From positions 124,483,731-124,547,730 of the forward strand of contig NC_134535.1 in NCBI RefSeq assembly GCF_050624435.1: a stretch of DNA of 64,000 nucleotides, written 5' to 3'. Made by a program: the position numbers and the translations under genes. Source of the stretch: Tenrec ecaudatus. Taxonomy: Eukaryota; Chordata; Mammalia; Afrosoricida; Tenrecidae. Below, piece after piece: positions 20,281-31,739 of this stretch (positions are counted from its first letter, which is position 1; the number at the start of each line of letters is the position of its first letter). The notes beneath the pieces were generated by a model. That model saw nothing but the letters and a program-made list of their open reading frames with translations, had not been told where the DNA came from and ran no database searches.

Positions 20281-20658
20281 CTCTCTCTCACTCATTTTCA
20301 CGCACTCTCACTCATGCTCTCACTCTCTTACTCACTCACTCAGTCTCTCACTCACTCATTCTCACTCACTCTCTCACTCACTCACTCTGTCACACTCACT
20401 TTCACTCACTCACTCATTCACTCTCTTTCTCACTCACTCTCACTCTCTTACTCAATCTGTCACTCTCACTAATTCACTCTCACTCTCTCTGCCACTCACT
20501 CTCACTCACTCACTGAATCACACTCACTCTCACTCAATCTCTCTCTCACTCACTCTTACTCTCTCACTCACTTTATCACTGTTACTCATTCTGTCATTCA
20601 CTCTCACTCACTCTTACTCACTCACACACTGAATCACTCACTCACTCACTTTCACTCA
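20281..20658. repeat. CTCACT-type simple array
   Basis: About 380 bp built from CTCA, CTCT and CTCACT units on a pyrimidine-rich strand with irregular unit order. Open frames through it (Ser/Leu/Thr/His repeats) are artefacts of the array. Confidence 0.95.
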
Positions 20659-20729
20659 AAAAAAAAAAGAAAGGATGGTCACAAATACTGTATACACCAC
20701 AAAATAAACATGGCAATAACTTATAGTGA

Positions 20730-20850
20730 AAAACTCAGAACTCGATTTCAACTCATAGCAAGTCCCCGGAAAGAGTAGAACTGCCCCATGGGTGTCAGAG
20801 GCTGTAAATCGCTTACAGGAACAGACAGCCTCGTCTTTCTCCCCAGTGTA
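20730..20850 (-). mobile_element. AfroSINE fragment, minus
   Basis: Minus copy with GATTTCAACTCATAGCAAG and a GAACTGCCCCATGGG box. The head is missing. Confidence 0.75.
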
Positions 20851-21201
20851 ACTTGCACTGCCGTGGGAATGTGCACGCAGATTTCCAGCGGGACCGTGCG
20901 TCCCAGGAGGGCTCACATCTCCCACGCTTGTCAGTTAGTCAGGCCACTGTCATTCTTTCTTTGGCACAGTGTTTCTTCTGATACCGACAATTCTATTAGG
21001 AAACAGGTATTCCAGGTGAGCCGACCTATTCTGACATGAAAGGCTGTAGTTTAGCATAGAGAATCCATAGAGCGAATTTGGGGAAGCATTGTCTCAGCCA
21101 GTTTCAGAGCAACTGAACGAGCATGCTAAGGGCTCGATTCAGCCAAGTCAGCTAATTCACTAACGTTAGAAACACAACTAGCAACCTCTTTACTATAACA
21201 A

Positions 21202-21390
21202 GAGGCACCCAGGTACTATATCTATTGGGCTGCAATCCACAAGATCAGCAGTTCTAAACCACCCTTGGGAGGAAATGTGGGCTTTCTACTCCTGTCAAGG
21301 GTCATAGTGTCAGAAACTCACAGTTTTACCCTGCCCTGTAGGGTCGCTGTGAGTCTACATTGATTCTGTGGCAGTGTTTGGGTTGGTTTA
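21202..21390 (+). mobile_element. AfroSINE
   Basis: Sense copy with head CACCCAGGTACTATAT and a CAGTGTTTGGGTTGG tail. Confidence 0.8.
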
Positions 21391-21436
21391 TTATACTGTA
21401 TGTGCTACTTAAATTTCCAACATTAGTGAAAACACT

Positions 21437-21645
21437 TAAGAACCTTGGTGGCCTAGTGGTTACATGTTGGGCTGCCTCCTGCAAGGTAAGCAGTTCAAAA
21501 CCACCAGCTGCTCCTCAGGAGAAAGATGAGGCTTTCCATTCCCATAAAGAGTTACAGTCTCAGAAACCCACTGGGGGCAGTTCTACCCTGATCCTGGAGG
21601 CTTATTATGAGTCAGAATTTGCTTGATGTCAGTGAGATTTTTTTT
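21437..21645 (+). mobile_element. AfroSINE
   Basis: Sense copy with a well kept head (CTTGGTGGCCTAGTGGTTA) and an oligo-T stretch after GATGTCAGTGAG. Confidence 0.88.
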
Positions 21646-21659
21646 TTCTTATTATATTC

Positions 21660-21840
21660 AGAGGATCCCTGGTGGTGTAGCAGATTACACATTGGGCTGT
21701 TGAACCCAAGGTCAGTAGTTGAAACCACCAGGTGCTCTTAGGGACAAAGATGAGACTCTCTACTCCCGTAAAGAATGAACAGTCTTGGAAACCCACTGGG
21801 GAAATTCTGCTCTGTCCTCTAGGTCTCTGTGGAGCAGAGT
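21660..21840 (+). mobile_element. AfroSINE, 3'-truncated
   Basis: Head CCTGGTGGTGTAGCAGATTA. It ends near the CTCTAGGTCTCTGTGGAG block without the usual tail. Confidence 0.82.
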
Positions 21841-21849
21841 TGCCCCATC

Positions 21850-22990
21850 GTTCCCAGGCACACGCACCCATGATTTCCCTTGCCTTGAAGTCTGAGGACA
21901 AGGAAGCAGGGCAGGCACGCTGGCTCCTCCATCTCCACTGTTGTCCCTGGTCCCTATGAGATCTGTTTACTCTTTAGTGACGAGGCAGTGATGCAGGGCT
22001 GTGCAAGCCAAGTTCACGGAGACGGCTCTGACTCAGGAAACTCAGTGTGCACGTCAAAGGGAGCAACTTATCCTTTGTGATAATGAAGCAGCTAAAGATC
22101 TGAAGACACATTGCCACCAGGGCCTGGTTTCCAAGTATATTGAAAACATTGATGAGTGGGAAGGGGCCTCTGGCCCTGTTTCCTCCAGGGTATATTTTTT
22201 GGATCGTAAAATCTGGAAGGCAATAGATCTGATATGGAAAGTTGTGAGAATATTCTCTTTGGTTAGAATGACTGCTTCCTCTCGAGTGAGCCCATGTAGT
22301 GATGTGCCAAGGAGGTTAAACCCCGGAGGCAGAGGGGCTTGGACCTTAGCGACTCTTCAACATTGGTAAAAACCATTTGAATGCACTCTGCCTCTGTTTT
22401 CGCAACGGTAAAGAGAGGGTAACGGTATTACATACTATTTCTACTACTGTTTAATCGTGTTAACAATATTTGGCAGGGCTCCTGTAAGGATTAACCGAGG
22501 CCGCGTGGATGGGACATAAGCAGGGCCAGGTGCTTGGTGAGGGCCATGCATCAGCTTGAGGATATTATTCTCTCTGCCTCTTCAATCCAGAACATACAAA
22601 TAATCAAGTGCATATATCATTCAATTGCGCATTTTTACATGTCTGCCTCCTCTAACTATGCTGAAAGTTCCAGTTTTCAGTTTCCCAAGCAGCCCTTGTA
22701 TCTTAGCTGATAAGCCACGTGATCTGTAACGTTGGAGTTCTGGGGGGGTGGGGGAGTGGGGGATGGAATGGAGTCAGAATTAGTGACCCATCTCTGGAAT
22801 AGTGAATGCAAATAACAACAATATCATTTGTTCAAAGCTTCTATTGCAGCCACTGTTGTAAATACCTTTCCCATCTGAGAGTCTCACCCAAAACCTCAGG
22901 CCAGCACGTTACATCCTGTCTCTGCTTGGTGGAGGAAGGAGCTCAAACATGAATAGGGGACACAACTTTTCCAAGGTCACAAAGCAGGAG
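21850..22990. other. Intergenic unique sequence
   Basis: No repeat or gene recognised. 22001-22369 (+) is an open frame of 122 codons without a known motif. A G-rich run lies at 22741-22765. Confidence 0.5.
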
Positions 22991-22999
22991 GAGCTCAGC

Positions 23000-23375
23000 A
23001 AAACTGAGCTCACTGTCATTCAGTCAATTCCTGCTCATCGTGACCCCACAGGAGCCCTGGGGATGTAGTGGTTAAGCATTCATCTACCACCCCACAGTTG
23101 GCTGTCAAAACCACCAGCAACTCCATGGGAGAAAGACTGGGCTGAAACAGTTACAGTCTCAGAGACCCACGGGGGCAGAGGGGTCACTGTGAATCAGCAC
23201 TGGCTCAGGGGCAGAGAGTTTTCATTGAGCGACAGAGAACTGCCCCTGTGGGTTTCCCAAGCTATAAATCTTATGGAAGCAGGAAGTCTCATCTTTCTCC
23301 CATGGAGGGGCAGGTGGGCTCAAACAGTTGACCTTGTGGTTAGCAGGTCAGTGTGTAACCTACTGCGCCACCAAT
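23000..23375. mobile_element. AfroSINE nested in an opposite-strand AfroSINE
   Basis: A minus SINE (about 23000-23048 and 23225-23375) is split by a plus SINE (about 23050-23222, head GGAGCCCTGGGGATGTAGTGG). Confidence 0.75.
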
Positions 23376-23397
23376 TCTGAGCAGTCTAGTGGTCCCA

Positions 23398-23610
23398 GGA
23401 GGAGCCCTGGCAGCACAGTGGTTAAGGACCAGGCTGTTGACCAAAAGGTCAGCGACTTGAATTCACAAGCTGCTCCGAGGGAGAAAGCGGTGGCGATCTG
23501 TTTCTGTAACAATTTATACCCTTGTGAACCTTGTGGGACGATTCTTCTCTGTCCCATAGGTTACTCTACATTGGAATCTACTAGACAGCAGTGGGTTAGA
23601 TTGGGGCTTT
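23398..23610 (+). mobile_element. AfroSINE
   Basis: Sense full-length copy with head GGAGCCCTGGCAGCACAGTGG. Confidence 0.88.
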
Positions 23611-23687
23611 GGTGGTCTCGAAGTCTGTTCTCTTCTCTAGCAGGTTGTTTTGGAAGACGTCATTAGACTATGATACGCTATTTATCA

Positions 23688-23860
23688 TGGAACACTGGCA
23701 GTATAGTGGGTGACGCATCTGACTACTAACTAGAAAGTCAGACGGGAAAATCCACCAGGAAAAAGAGGAAGCCATTTGCTTCTGCGAAGACTTCCAGCCT
23801 GGAAAAACCTGCACGGAGTCGCTAGGAGTCAGAATCGACTCCACAACAGGGAGCTTTTAA
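23688..23860 (+). mobile_element. Older AfroSINE-type copy
   Basis: Same subtype as 16540: AGACTTCCAGCCTGGAAAAA block and GAGTCAGAATCGACTCCAC tail. Confidence 0.75.
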
Positions 23861-24196
23861 AAACATCCATGTATTATATTTGGGGCTCATAGTCCACCAG
23901 TACAATGAATAGCCTGGGCTACCCTCGTTCACAGGAGACATTGGCTATAACTGGTCGATGCCCTGCTCTGATGTGGGCGATAAACTAAGTTGTGCTTGTA
24001 AGTAGTAGTTGAAGCCGTGGAAGTGGATGAATTCCCATAAGAAATATACGGACTCGGGATGCGGAAATTCAGATGGCAGCACCGTGAAAGCAGACTGTCT
24101 GACCTACCCCCCGTTCCTAGAGCAGATCGCTTGTGCTGAACCTAGTGAGTGAGTGAATGAATGAATGGCTGTTAAACACTTTCATTTCAGGGGTGG

Positions 24197-24436
24197 ATGG
24201 AGAAAATGAAGTCTGTGGAGAAATGTGAGAAGAAGAAATCCAGGAGGTGGCATGCCACAAACGTCAAGGCAGTCCGGGAACAAGAGCTTAAACCTGAACG
24301 CTGCAACCAGAGAAAGGAAGTTAAAGATGAAAGAGAACTCAGGAAGGGCTTCAGCAAAGAATCTCCAAAGGAGGGGAGGAAGCCAAAGAGAAGGAAGGAA
24401 CCCAGCTGGGTCCTCCTAAGTGTAATACGTACGTAA
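24197..24436 (+). other. Basic open frame, unassigned
   Basis: 79 codons very rich in Lys, Arg and Glu. The ATG follows a TTTCATTTCAG polypyrimidine-AG, so it could be an exon of an unknown transcript, but AG-rich DNA yields such frames by chance. No homolog is recognised. Confidence 0.2.
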
Positions 24437-24439
24437 TTA

Positions 24440-25490
24440 CAGGCTAGAGGTAGGGTTACCTTAGCTGTCCATTACAATTCCCAAAGACACAAAATCCACT
24501 GCCACCTGGTGGCATTTTGAGAAGGAAAATCCGGTCTCTAAGAGAGTCAACAGCCCCACCTGTCTCCCACAGGGCAACAGGGGGGTGGGAGTGGGGGGTG
24601 GAGGAGGTGGGGACAGGTTGGAAGTGGCCACATGTTTGATTACCAGCTCATTGCCTAACTCACAACATTTTCGTTCATGACATTTTGAAAATTCTGACAA
24701 ATCTTCAGGCATGCCACCTAATTATCCTAAAATTCCACTGGTAGAAGCAATGTGAGGGAATATGAAGAGAATTGGGTGCATGTGGAAGGGGGGGTGGGAG
24801 GAGGGGGGTGGGGGGTGACAGGACTTCCCTTTCAATAGCTGGACCACATTTTTACTTTCCTTGGCCACAGGCTCCTTGCCAATATTAGACATTTTAACTG
24901 CTTAGTATTCAAATGCGTGAACTCATTCCATTTCTGAGTCTATAGAACACATTGTTTTTCTAGCTTAATGGTGTCACCACACTCACCACCTGCTTAGTGA
25001 CCTTATCAAGATTTCTAATTCATTGATCTTTCTGATATTTCCTTCTTATCCAGCTTAGATGAACATTCAGCAGAAGGATTTGCTTTTACACCTTTGCAAT
25101 GGCAAGACATTTGCTCCTAAATGCCAACGTAAAAAAGTCGGAGATTTAAAAATATGAACAAATAACATGGGCATATGCTTGACATGCATAAAATGAAGAT
25201 TCACTCTAATATTTACGCAGGTGTGCTGTCACTGAACTATTCACACAGAGACTGTGGAACTGGTGTGTGCCCTGCTGTGCATATGCTCAAGAAGCACAAC
25301 CGAAATAAAATAACTAAACGATGGTGTTCTTGTTGATTTCTTAGAAATTAAAAACCAAAGGTTACATTGGTAACAAGTTTTAACCAACTACTACCACCTG
25401 AAGCTCTTTTGATCCTTAATTTAAAATTTTCTTTTTGTATTCCCATGTGCCAATAATTTATCCAGGAACTAGTTTTATTTCTTTTCTTTT
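24440..25490. other. Intergenic, G-rich runs
   Basis: No gene seen. Two strong G-quadruplex-type runs lie at about 24580-24613 and 24788-24816. The rest is AT-rich unique sequence. Confidence 0.6.
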
Positions 25491-25494
25491 AAAA

Positions 25495-25860
25495 AACATT
25501 TTAATAAATCATTTTATTGGGGGCTCTTGCAGCTCGTATAACATTCCATACATCAATAGTATCAAGCACATTTATACGAATGTTGCCATCATCATTTCGA
25601 AAACATCTTCTTTTTAGTTGAGCCCTTGGTATCAGCTCTTCTTTTCCCCCCTTCTCTTCACATCACCCACTCCCACCTTCATGAACCCATGATACTTTTT
25701 ATGAAGATTAAAATTTTTCATATTTTACACTCTCCTCTGATTCCCTTCACCCACCTTTCTGTTGTTCGACCCCCTGGATGGGGATGTATGTTGATCATTG
25801 CAGTAGGTTCTCTCACCGACCCGCACCTTTCCCTACCATCATGGTATCGCTACTCTCATT
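25495..25860 (-). mobile_element. L1 3'UTR, minus orientation
   Basis: Opens with AATCATTTTATTGGGGGCTC and continues about 360 bp into the 3'UTR (CACCCACCTTTCTGTTGTTCG). Confidence 0.85.
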
Positions 25861-25875
25861 ATTGATCCTGAGAGG

Positions 25876-26098
25876 GAGTGATAGTTAGGGTTTATTGTGC
25901 TAAACTGACCAATGAACACATGTGGGATTAATTGAAGGACATAGAGATAAATGGCTCAGCGAGCCTCATCTTAGTCTCTTGCTCTCTATTGGTCAGATGA
26001 GTTGCATCTGCCTTAGCTAATTCTCTGCCTCAGCTGGCAAGGCTCTCTTCCTGTGAGACTTCCCTAAGGAAAAGCCACATGGACTTGCCCTGATACAG
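25876..26098 (+). mobile_element. ERV-L-type LTR fragment
   Basis: Starts TGATAGTTAGGGTTTATTGTGC, with the shared block CACATGTGGGATTAATTGAAGG. It is cut off at the L1 junction near 26098. Confidence 0.65.
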
Positions 26099-28620
26099 AC
26101 CTGGCATATGAGAAAATGTTCCTGATCTTTAGTCATAAGAGAAATGCAAATTAAAACAACAATGAGATACCACCTAACACCCACAAAGATAGCCCAATTC
26201 AAAAAGTCAGAAAGCAACAAGTGTTGGAGGGGCTATGGAGAGACAAGAACTCTCATCCACTGCTGGTGGACCTGTAGGTATGTACAGCCACTATGGAAAT
26301 CAATATTGTGATATCTGAAACAGATGGAAATCGAGCTATCCCCAGTTATCCCCCTACTGGGCACACACCCAGAAGAGGCAAGAAACAAACGACAGCCAGA
26401 CATCTGCGCTCCAATGTTCTTTGCGACAAATATCACAATTGCAGGGAGTTGGAAACAACACAAATTTCCATCAACTGACGAGTGGATTAAAAAGCTGTGG
26501 TATATACATACAATGGAGTACTATGCATCGCTAAAAAGCAGCAATGAACGTATGAAGCACATCACCTCAGGGGAAGAACTGGAGAAAATCATGCTAAGTG
26601 AAATAAGCCAAGCATGAAAGGACAAGTACAACATGAGTTCGCTGAGGTAAGCTTAAAAAATGCAAAAGGGGCATAGGGAAAAAGCTACTGTATATAAACA
26701 TTCCTGGGCTGAGGCCCAGGTAGTATGGCAGGGGCCAGACCAAATCCAGGGACGCAAAAGGTAGCCAACTAAAAAGGGAGGGGGGAGAGGGAAAAAAAAG
26801 TACTGGGGAACAGGGTACTAACTCACCCAAGGGGAGTGTATTGTTTATATCTCCCCAGGGAAAGAGGAACCAGATTCCAACCCAGTGCTCCAAGATGTGA
26901 ATGCAACCTGTCAGCATGGAGTAGGGAACCAGTGGAGAGGTCTGAGGGGCCAGCCCTAATCCCAAATATGTGGACACCTGCCCCTCCCCCAGAAGAATTT
27001 ATTTCAAAGGACACACTGAGGCTACAGCTCAGGGAGAGGGACATGTCTGATGAGAGCACATGGGACCAAATGAAGAGGGAAGGAGAGAGTGGAGCACATC
27101 CTGGCCCACCATGCCTTGAGGACGATATTCCCGCTCAGATGAGCCAATCCACAGAGATGACCATATGGCCCACCCCACTATGAGACATGACATCTCTCAC
27201 TGATCCAAAGCCCTACAAGGGACAACACTGGAGACACAGTGTGGGAATTCCACCCTATCTGATCCCAGCACACTGAGGCAAAACACTAAGGACGTGCAAC
27301 AGAACAGCAAGGGGAACAGAGCAATGAAGTCCCTAGGGAATACCAAAAATAGATTTGGGGGCCAGGGCTTGGCACACCATCAAACTCGACTGGAAAACAC
27401 TCTTAAAGGCCAATAAACAGCCCTTAAACTACAAGCTTTTCTTTTTTGTTGTTCTGTTATTGTTGTTGTTGTCCTTGTTTTTGTTGTTGTTGTTTTGGGG
27501 TTTTTTGTTGCTTGGTTTTCTCTGCCTTGTTTTTGTGCATATTATTATCTCCACAGGTCTTTCTAAATAAGATAGGCTGGATGAACAATCTGGAAGAGAA
27601 AACAACAATTCCGGGGGAGCATGGGAGAGGGTGCTGTGGGGGGAAAGGTAGTGGTGTTAAGAAACGCAGGAACAAGGGAACAAGTGATCCAAATCAGTGG
27701 TGAGGAGGGTGTAGGAGGCCTGATAGGGCTTGAGAAAGGGTAATGTAATCAAGAGGAATTACTGAAACCCAAATGAAGGCTGAGCATGATAGTGGGACAA
27801 GAGGAAATTAAAAGGAAATAGAGGAAAGAACTAGGAGGCAAAGGGCATTTATAGAGGTAAAAATAAAGCCATGTGTATATGGGAATATATTTATATATGA
27901 GGATGAGGAAATAGATCTATGTGCTTATATTTATAGGTTTAGTATTAAAGTAGCAGATGGACATTGGACCTCCACTCAAGTACTCCCTCAATGCAAGAAT
28001 ACTTTGTTCTATTAAACTGGCATTCCATGATGCTCACCTTCCCAACATGATTGCTGAAGACAAAGTGGGTCCATAAGCAAATGTAGTGAAGAAAGCTGAT
28101 GGCACCCGGCTATCAAAAGATATAGAGTCTGGGGTCTTAAAGGCTTGAAGGTAAACAAGTGGCCATCTAGCTCAGAAGCAACAAAGCCCACATGGAAGAA
28201 GCACACCAGCCTGTGTGATCATGAGCTATCGAAGGGATCAGGTATCAGGCATTATCAGAACAAAAAATCATATTATTGTGAATGAGGGGGAGTGTGGAGT
28301 GGAGACCCAAAGCCCATCTGTAGGCAATTTGACAACCCTTATGGAAGGGTCGCGGGGAGGAGATGAGCCAGTCAGAGCGCAATGTAGCAATGATGAAACC
28401 TACAACTTTCCTCTAGGTCCTAAATGTTTCCTCCCCTACCTACTATCATGATCCCAATTCTACTTTACAAATCTGGCTAGACAAGACGATGTACACTGGT
28501 ACAGATAGGAACTGGAAACAAAGGGGTGGATGACCCCTTGAGGACCAGTGGTGAGAGTGGTATCTGGAGGGTGATGGGAGGGTGGGGTTTAAAGGGGGAA
28601 CTGATTACAAGGTTCTACAC
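26099..28620 (+). mobile_element. L1 LINE: ORF2 C-terminus and long 3'UTR
   Basis: 26099-26617 reads as the end of L1 ORF2 (motifs KKLWYIHTMEYYASLK and LEKIMLSEISQA). It is followed by about 2 kb of the lineage-specific 3'UTR, including an oligo-purine/T-rich zone at 27438-27530. The element is 5'-truncated. ORF2 is broken, so it is immobile. Confidence 0.85.
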
Positions 28621-28621
28621 A

Positions 28622-29160
28622 ATGCTCCACATAAGCCCCTGGCATCAGGTCCTCTTCCCCCCACCCCCGCTTCCCCTTCCCTCATGAGCCCTTGATAATT
28701 TATAAATTATTATTTTGTCATATCTCGCCCTGTCCGATGCCTCCCTTCACCCCCTTTTCTGTTGTACATACCCAGGGCGGAGGCCACATGTAGATCCTTG
28801 TAATCGGTTCCCCTTTTCCAACCCACTCACCCTCTACTCTCCCAGTATTACCCCTCACACCCCTGGTCCTGAAGGTATCATCCACCCTGGATTCCCTGTG
28901 CCTCCAGCTCCTATATGCACCAGAGTACAACCTCTGCTCTATCCAGACTTGCAAGGTAGAATTCGGATCATGGTATATAGGGAGGGGAAAAATGAGGAGC
29001 TGATACCAAGGTCTCAAGTAGAAGAACATTTTTGAAAATGATGGCAACAAATGTGCAAATGTGCTTGCCACATGGCTGTCTGTATGTATTATGATAAATA
29101 TTATGATTTATGTCTGTATATATTAAGATAAATATCCCAATCAAATGATTAAAAAATTTA
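28622..29160. mobile_element. Second L1 3' end with inverted 5' part
   Basis: 28622-28978 is L1 3'UTR in minus orientation and 28980-29160 is the L1 3' tip in plus orientation. This inverted-then-direct structure is typical of twin-priming insertions. The inverted part is complementary to 28448-28615 of the neighbouring L1 and forms a long inverted repeat. Confidence 0.6.
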
Positions 29161-29536
29161 TCCCCTTACTATTATGGTCTTAGTTTACCTCATTAATCTT
29201 GTTAGACCTATGTATGTTCATTTGTATAATTAAGGTTGTTCAATGCATACAATCCAGTATCAATAAACCCTTCAGAAATAGTAACAGAAATAGTAATAGT
29301 AATAGTAATGATTCCTTGAGTGTATGGAAAGAGGTGTGGGTAGAGAGAAGGCTGGGATGGGGGAACCAATAGGAATGATGACTGTATAACCCCACTTGAG
29401 AGGAACTAATAACAGAATTATAGGTGAATGGATACATTGGATGGTGTAAGTTACAGCAATATATCTAATAATATAATATAATATGATATAGTGTTCCTGG
29501 ATGGTAGGGTGGGAGAGGGAGGGGATGCAGGGAATA

Positions 29537-30134
29537 TGATAGTTGGATTTATTGTGCCAAATTAGGCCAATAGGAACATGTGGGATTAATCAGGTAAGAG
29601 TTTGTTTGGAGGGCAAAGAGATAAATGGCTCTGCAAGGCCTGTCTCCCATCTCTCTTGCTCTCTGTCATTGGACCAGTGTGCTGCTGCTCTACGTAGTTC
29701 TCTGCCTCAACCTGTGTGCTACACTCCCTGTTTGCAAAGCCAACCTGTGGATCCTGTCATTAGAGCATGAGGCTCTCTTGAGACTGCTTCGATATCCCAA
29801 GCAGGCCTGCCTTGCTAAGTTCCTGAGCTACTGTCTATTGCTAACCCACCCTGCTGTTTCCTGCCTGCAGGCCGACTCTGCCTGCCTTGCCCTGGAGAGG
29901 ACTCCACTGTCTACTTCTTTGACCTTGGACCAGGCAGCCCACATGAGTTGACGGACTTTCAGTATATTAAATGTTTCACAAAAGTGAGTTGAACTGAGCC
30001 TTCTATGAGCCCTGCTGTGTGGACCAATTAGCTGTTATATTTCTTCTTGCTGTACATAATATATTATATACTACATATTAATGTATAATCATAAGTGTCC
30101 TAGTTTTGTTCTCTGGAGAACACTGCCTAACACA
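29537..30134 (+). mobile_element. Solo LTR, ERV-L-type
   Basis: About 598 bp from TGATAGTTGGATTTATTGTGCC to TGCCTAACACA. GGAAT occurs just before (29531-29535) and just after (30135-30139), a probable 5-bp target duplication with one extra A at the left. Same superfamily as the provirus at 44509. Confidence 0.75.
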
Positions 30135-30290
30135 GGAATCTGATATCAAAGAGTTCACGAAGAAGGAAAATGTTTTGAAACTGATGGTCGCAACAATTAT
30201 GCTTGATCTTATTGAATTATGCATTGTTATATTATCTGATTGTAATATAAGAACTCCCAGTAAGATGATTGAAAAAATAACATAAAATAA
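30135..30290 (+). mobile_element. L1 3' tip
   Basis: Old copy of the terminal L1 3'UTR (GATATCAAAGAGTTCACG... AAGATGATTGAAAA). Confidence 0.65.
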
Positions 30291-31600
30291 AGTTTTCTTT
30301 AATTTCTACTTCACTCTCAAAAATGTTATTGATGTAAGTTTGCTAATTACTGCACAGAAATTCGCTCTGAACAGATGACCAGCTAGTAACTGCGGCCCAT
30401 GACCAAGTCAGGTAAAGCTCATCCAGAGTAAACTGCTTTCCAGGTGCCATGTCCTCTTTCTCCTCTGCTGAGTTCAATAATCTGTTGCAGTGGCCAACAG
30501 GCCTCACAGACATTACTCCTGATCATGCGGGTGTGTTCGGGAAGTTAACAGATTATGAGTTAGGATCAGAAAACTTTAAGGAAGTAATCCTTTCTCCCTG
30601 TAGCATCTCTTTTCATACATTCCAGAAGCCATGACTCTTTGACTCAGCCTGTCAGCCCTACAATCCCTTAGCATCTCAGCACTGTGGGGATTGCGGCTCA
30701 CTGATGGTTCTTCTTTCTAGGTGGGTGTGGGACTTCCTGTTCTTGCTTCAGACATGGCTCACTCTGATAACAAGCAGAATGGCAAAATTGGTCAGTCCCC
30801 AAGTTAGAGGCTTCTGTTTTCTATTGGCTCGCTCAAACCTCATTATATGGTGGGACTCATGAATATTATGGATAGATGGGCCATCCCAAGTCATGTGTTC
30901 TGACCAGAACACATTACAAGTTTCAAAAAGTAAACTAGCTTAGAGATGTAGCCTTGTAGATATTTTGATACAAGTAAGGTAGGTTTACAAATATTTTTGT
31001 TCTTGTTATAACTCACAATTAAAACATTTTTTTCAGCTGCAAGACGAAATTTTTAGATTAGACATTTTGTGCCACATTTTCTAGTGAATTCCCCTACTGA
31101 TGCTACTGGTCACCATGCCTTTGATTCGACTCACAGCAACTGGTTTAAAAACTGAATCGTAAACTCTAGTAAAAAAATGTTGAGCTAGCATAAGAGGCGA
31201 CATACACATGAATGCATATTGGTAAAGTGGGCTAAACAGGATGGCAGCAAGAGTAAATTCATAGATTAAACTTCTCAAAAAATCTGATAAAAAGGAAAAA
31301 TAGATCTAGGTTTATTTACAGTTTATTGATTTCCTTAGGCTATATCAAATATCTGATTTTTTAGTCTGTTTGCATACAAATTTAATACAAAAATAGATGA
31401 GAATTTATGTAAGAAACCAATGATAAGAACTACTCCTATGAATAGTTTTTCCCCCTGTATTTCTCAATTTCCTTAATTTTGCATTTCCTCATTTCTAAAG
31501 ATAATGTATATTTCAAACTGTAAACTTGAGCTCACAGCAGAAATTCTTCTGAGTCACATTTACGAGGTTCATCAGAACTCCTTTAAGGGACTCAATGAGC
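30291..31600. other. Upstream region of lectin gene
   Basis: Unique AT-rich sequence without recognised repeats. The promoter of the lectin gene is expected in its last few hundred bases. I could not identify a TATA box or a definite transcription start. Confidence 0.5.
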
Positions 31601-31711
31601 TTGGTCTCTTCCAATGAAGACAGACCTCTACAGTCATATCGGCAGAGAGAGTGACATAGCAGCGCTGGGACCTCTTGGTCACAGGAAGCCAACAGGGTGT
31701 GTGCACACACA

Positions 31712-31739
31712 ATGATGCAAGGACAACCTCAAGGTCGAG
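31712..31739 (+). CDS. Lectin gene exon 1 (coding part)
   Basis: ATGATGCAAGGACAACCTC resembles the Dectin-2 start. The donor is GTGAGC. The first of two adjacent ATGs is taken as start. 28 nt, ending with one base that exon 2 completes to a Glu codon. Confidence 0.75.

Noticed and set aside
20186..20632. Ser/Leu/His-rich 148-codon frame
   Set aside because: Produced by the CTCACT simple array, which is open in several frames.
20281..20658. CRISPR-like array
   Set aside because: No fixed-length repeat-spacer structure. It is a simple-sequence array in a mammalian genome.
22001..22369. 122-codon frame on the plus strand
   Set aside because: No motif, no splice support. Kept only as unassigned sequence.
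26836..27183. 115-codon frame on the plus strand
   Set aside because: Lies in the L1 3'UTR.
28715..29071. Overlapping frames of over 100 codons on both strands
   Set aside because: Inside the inverted L1 3'UTR segment.
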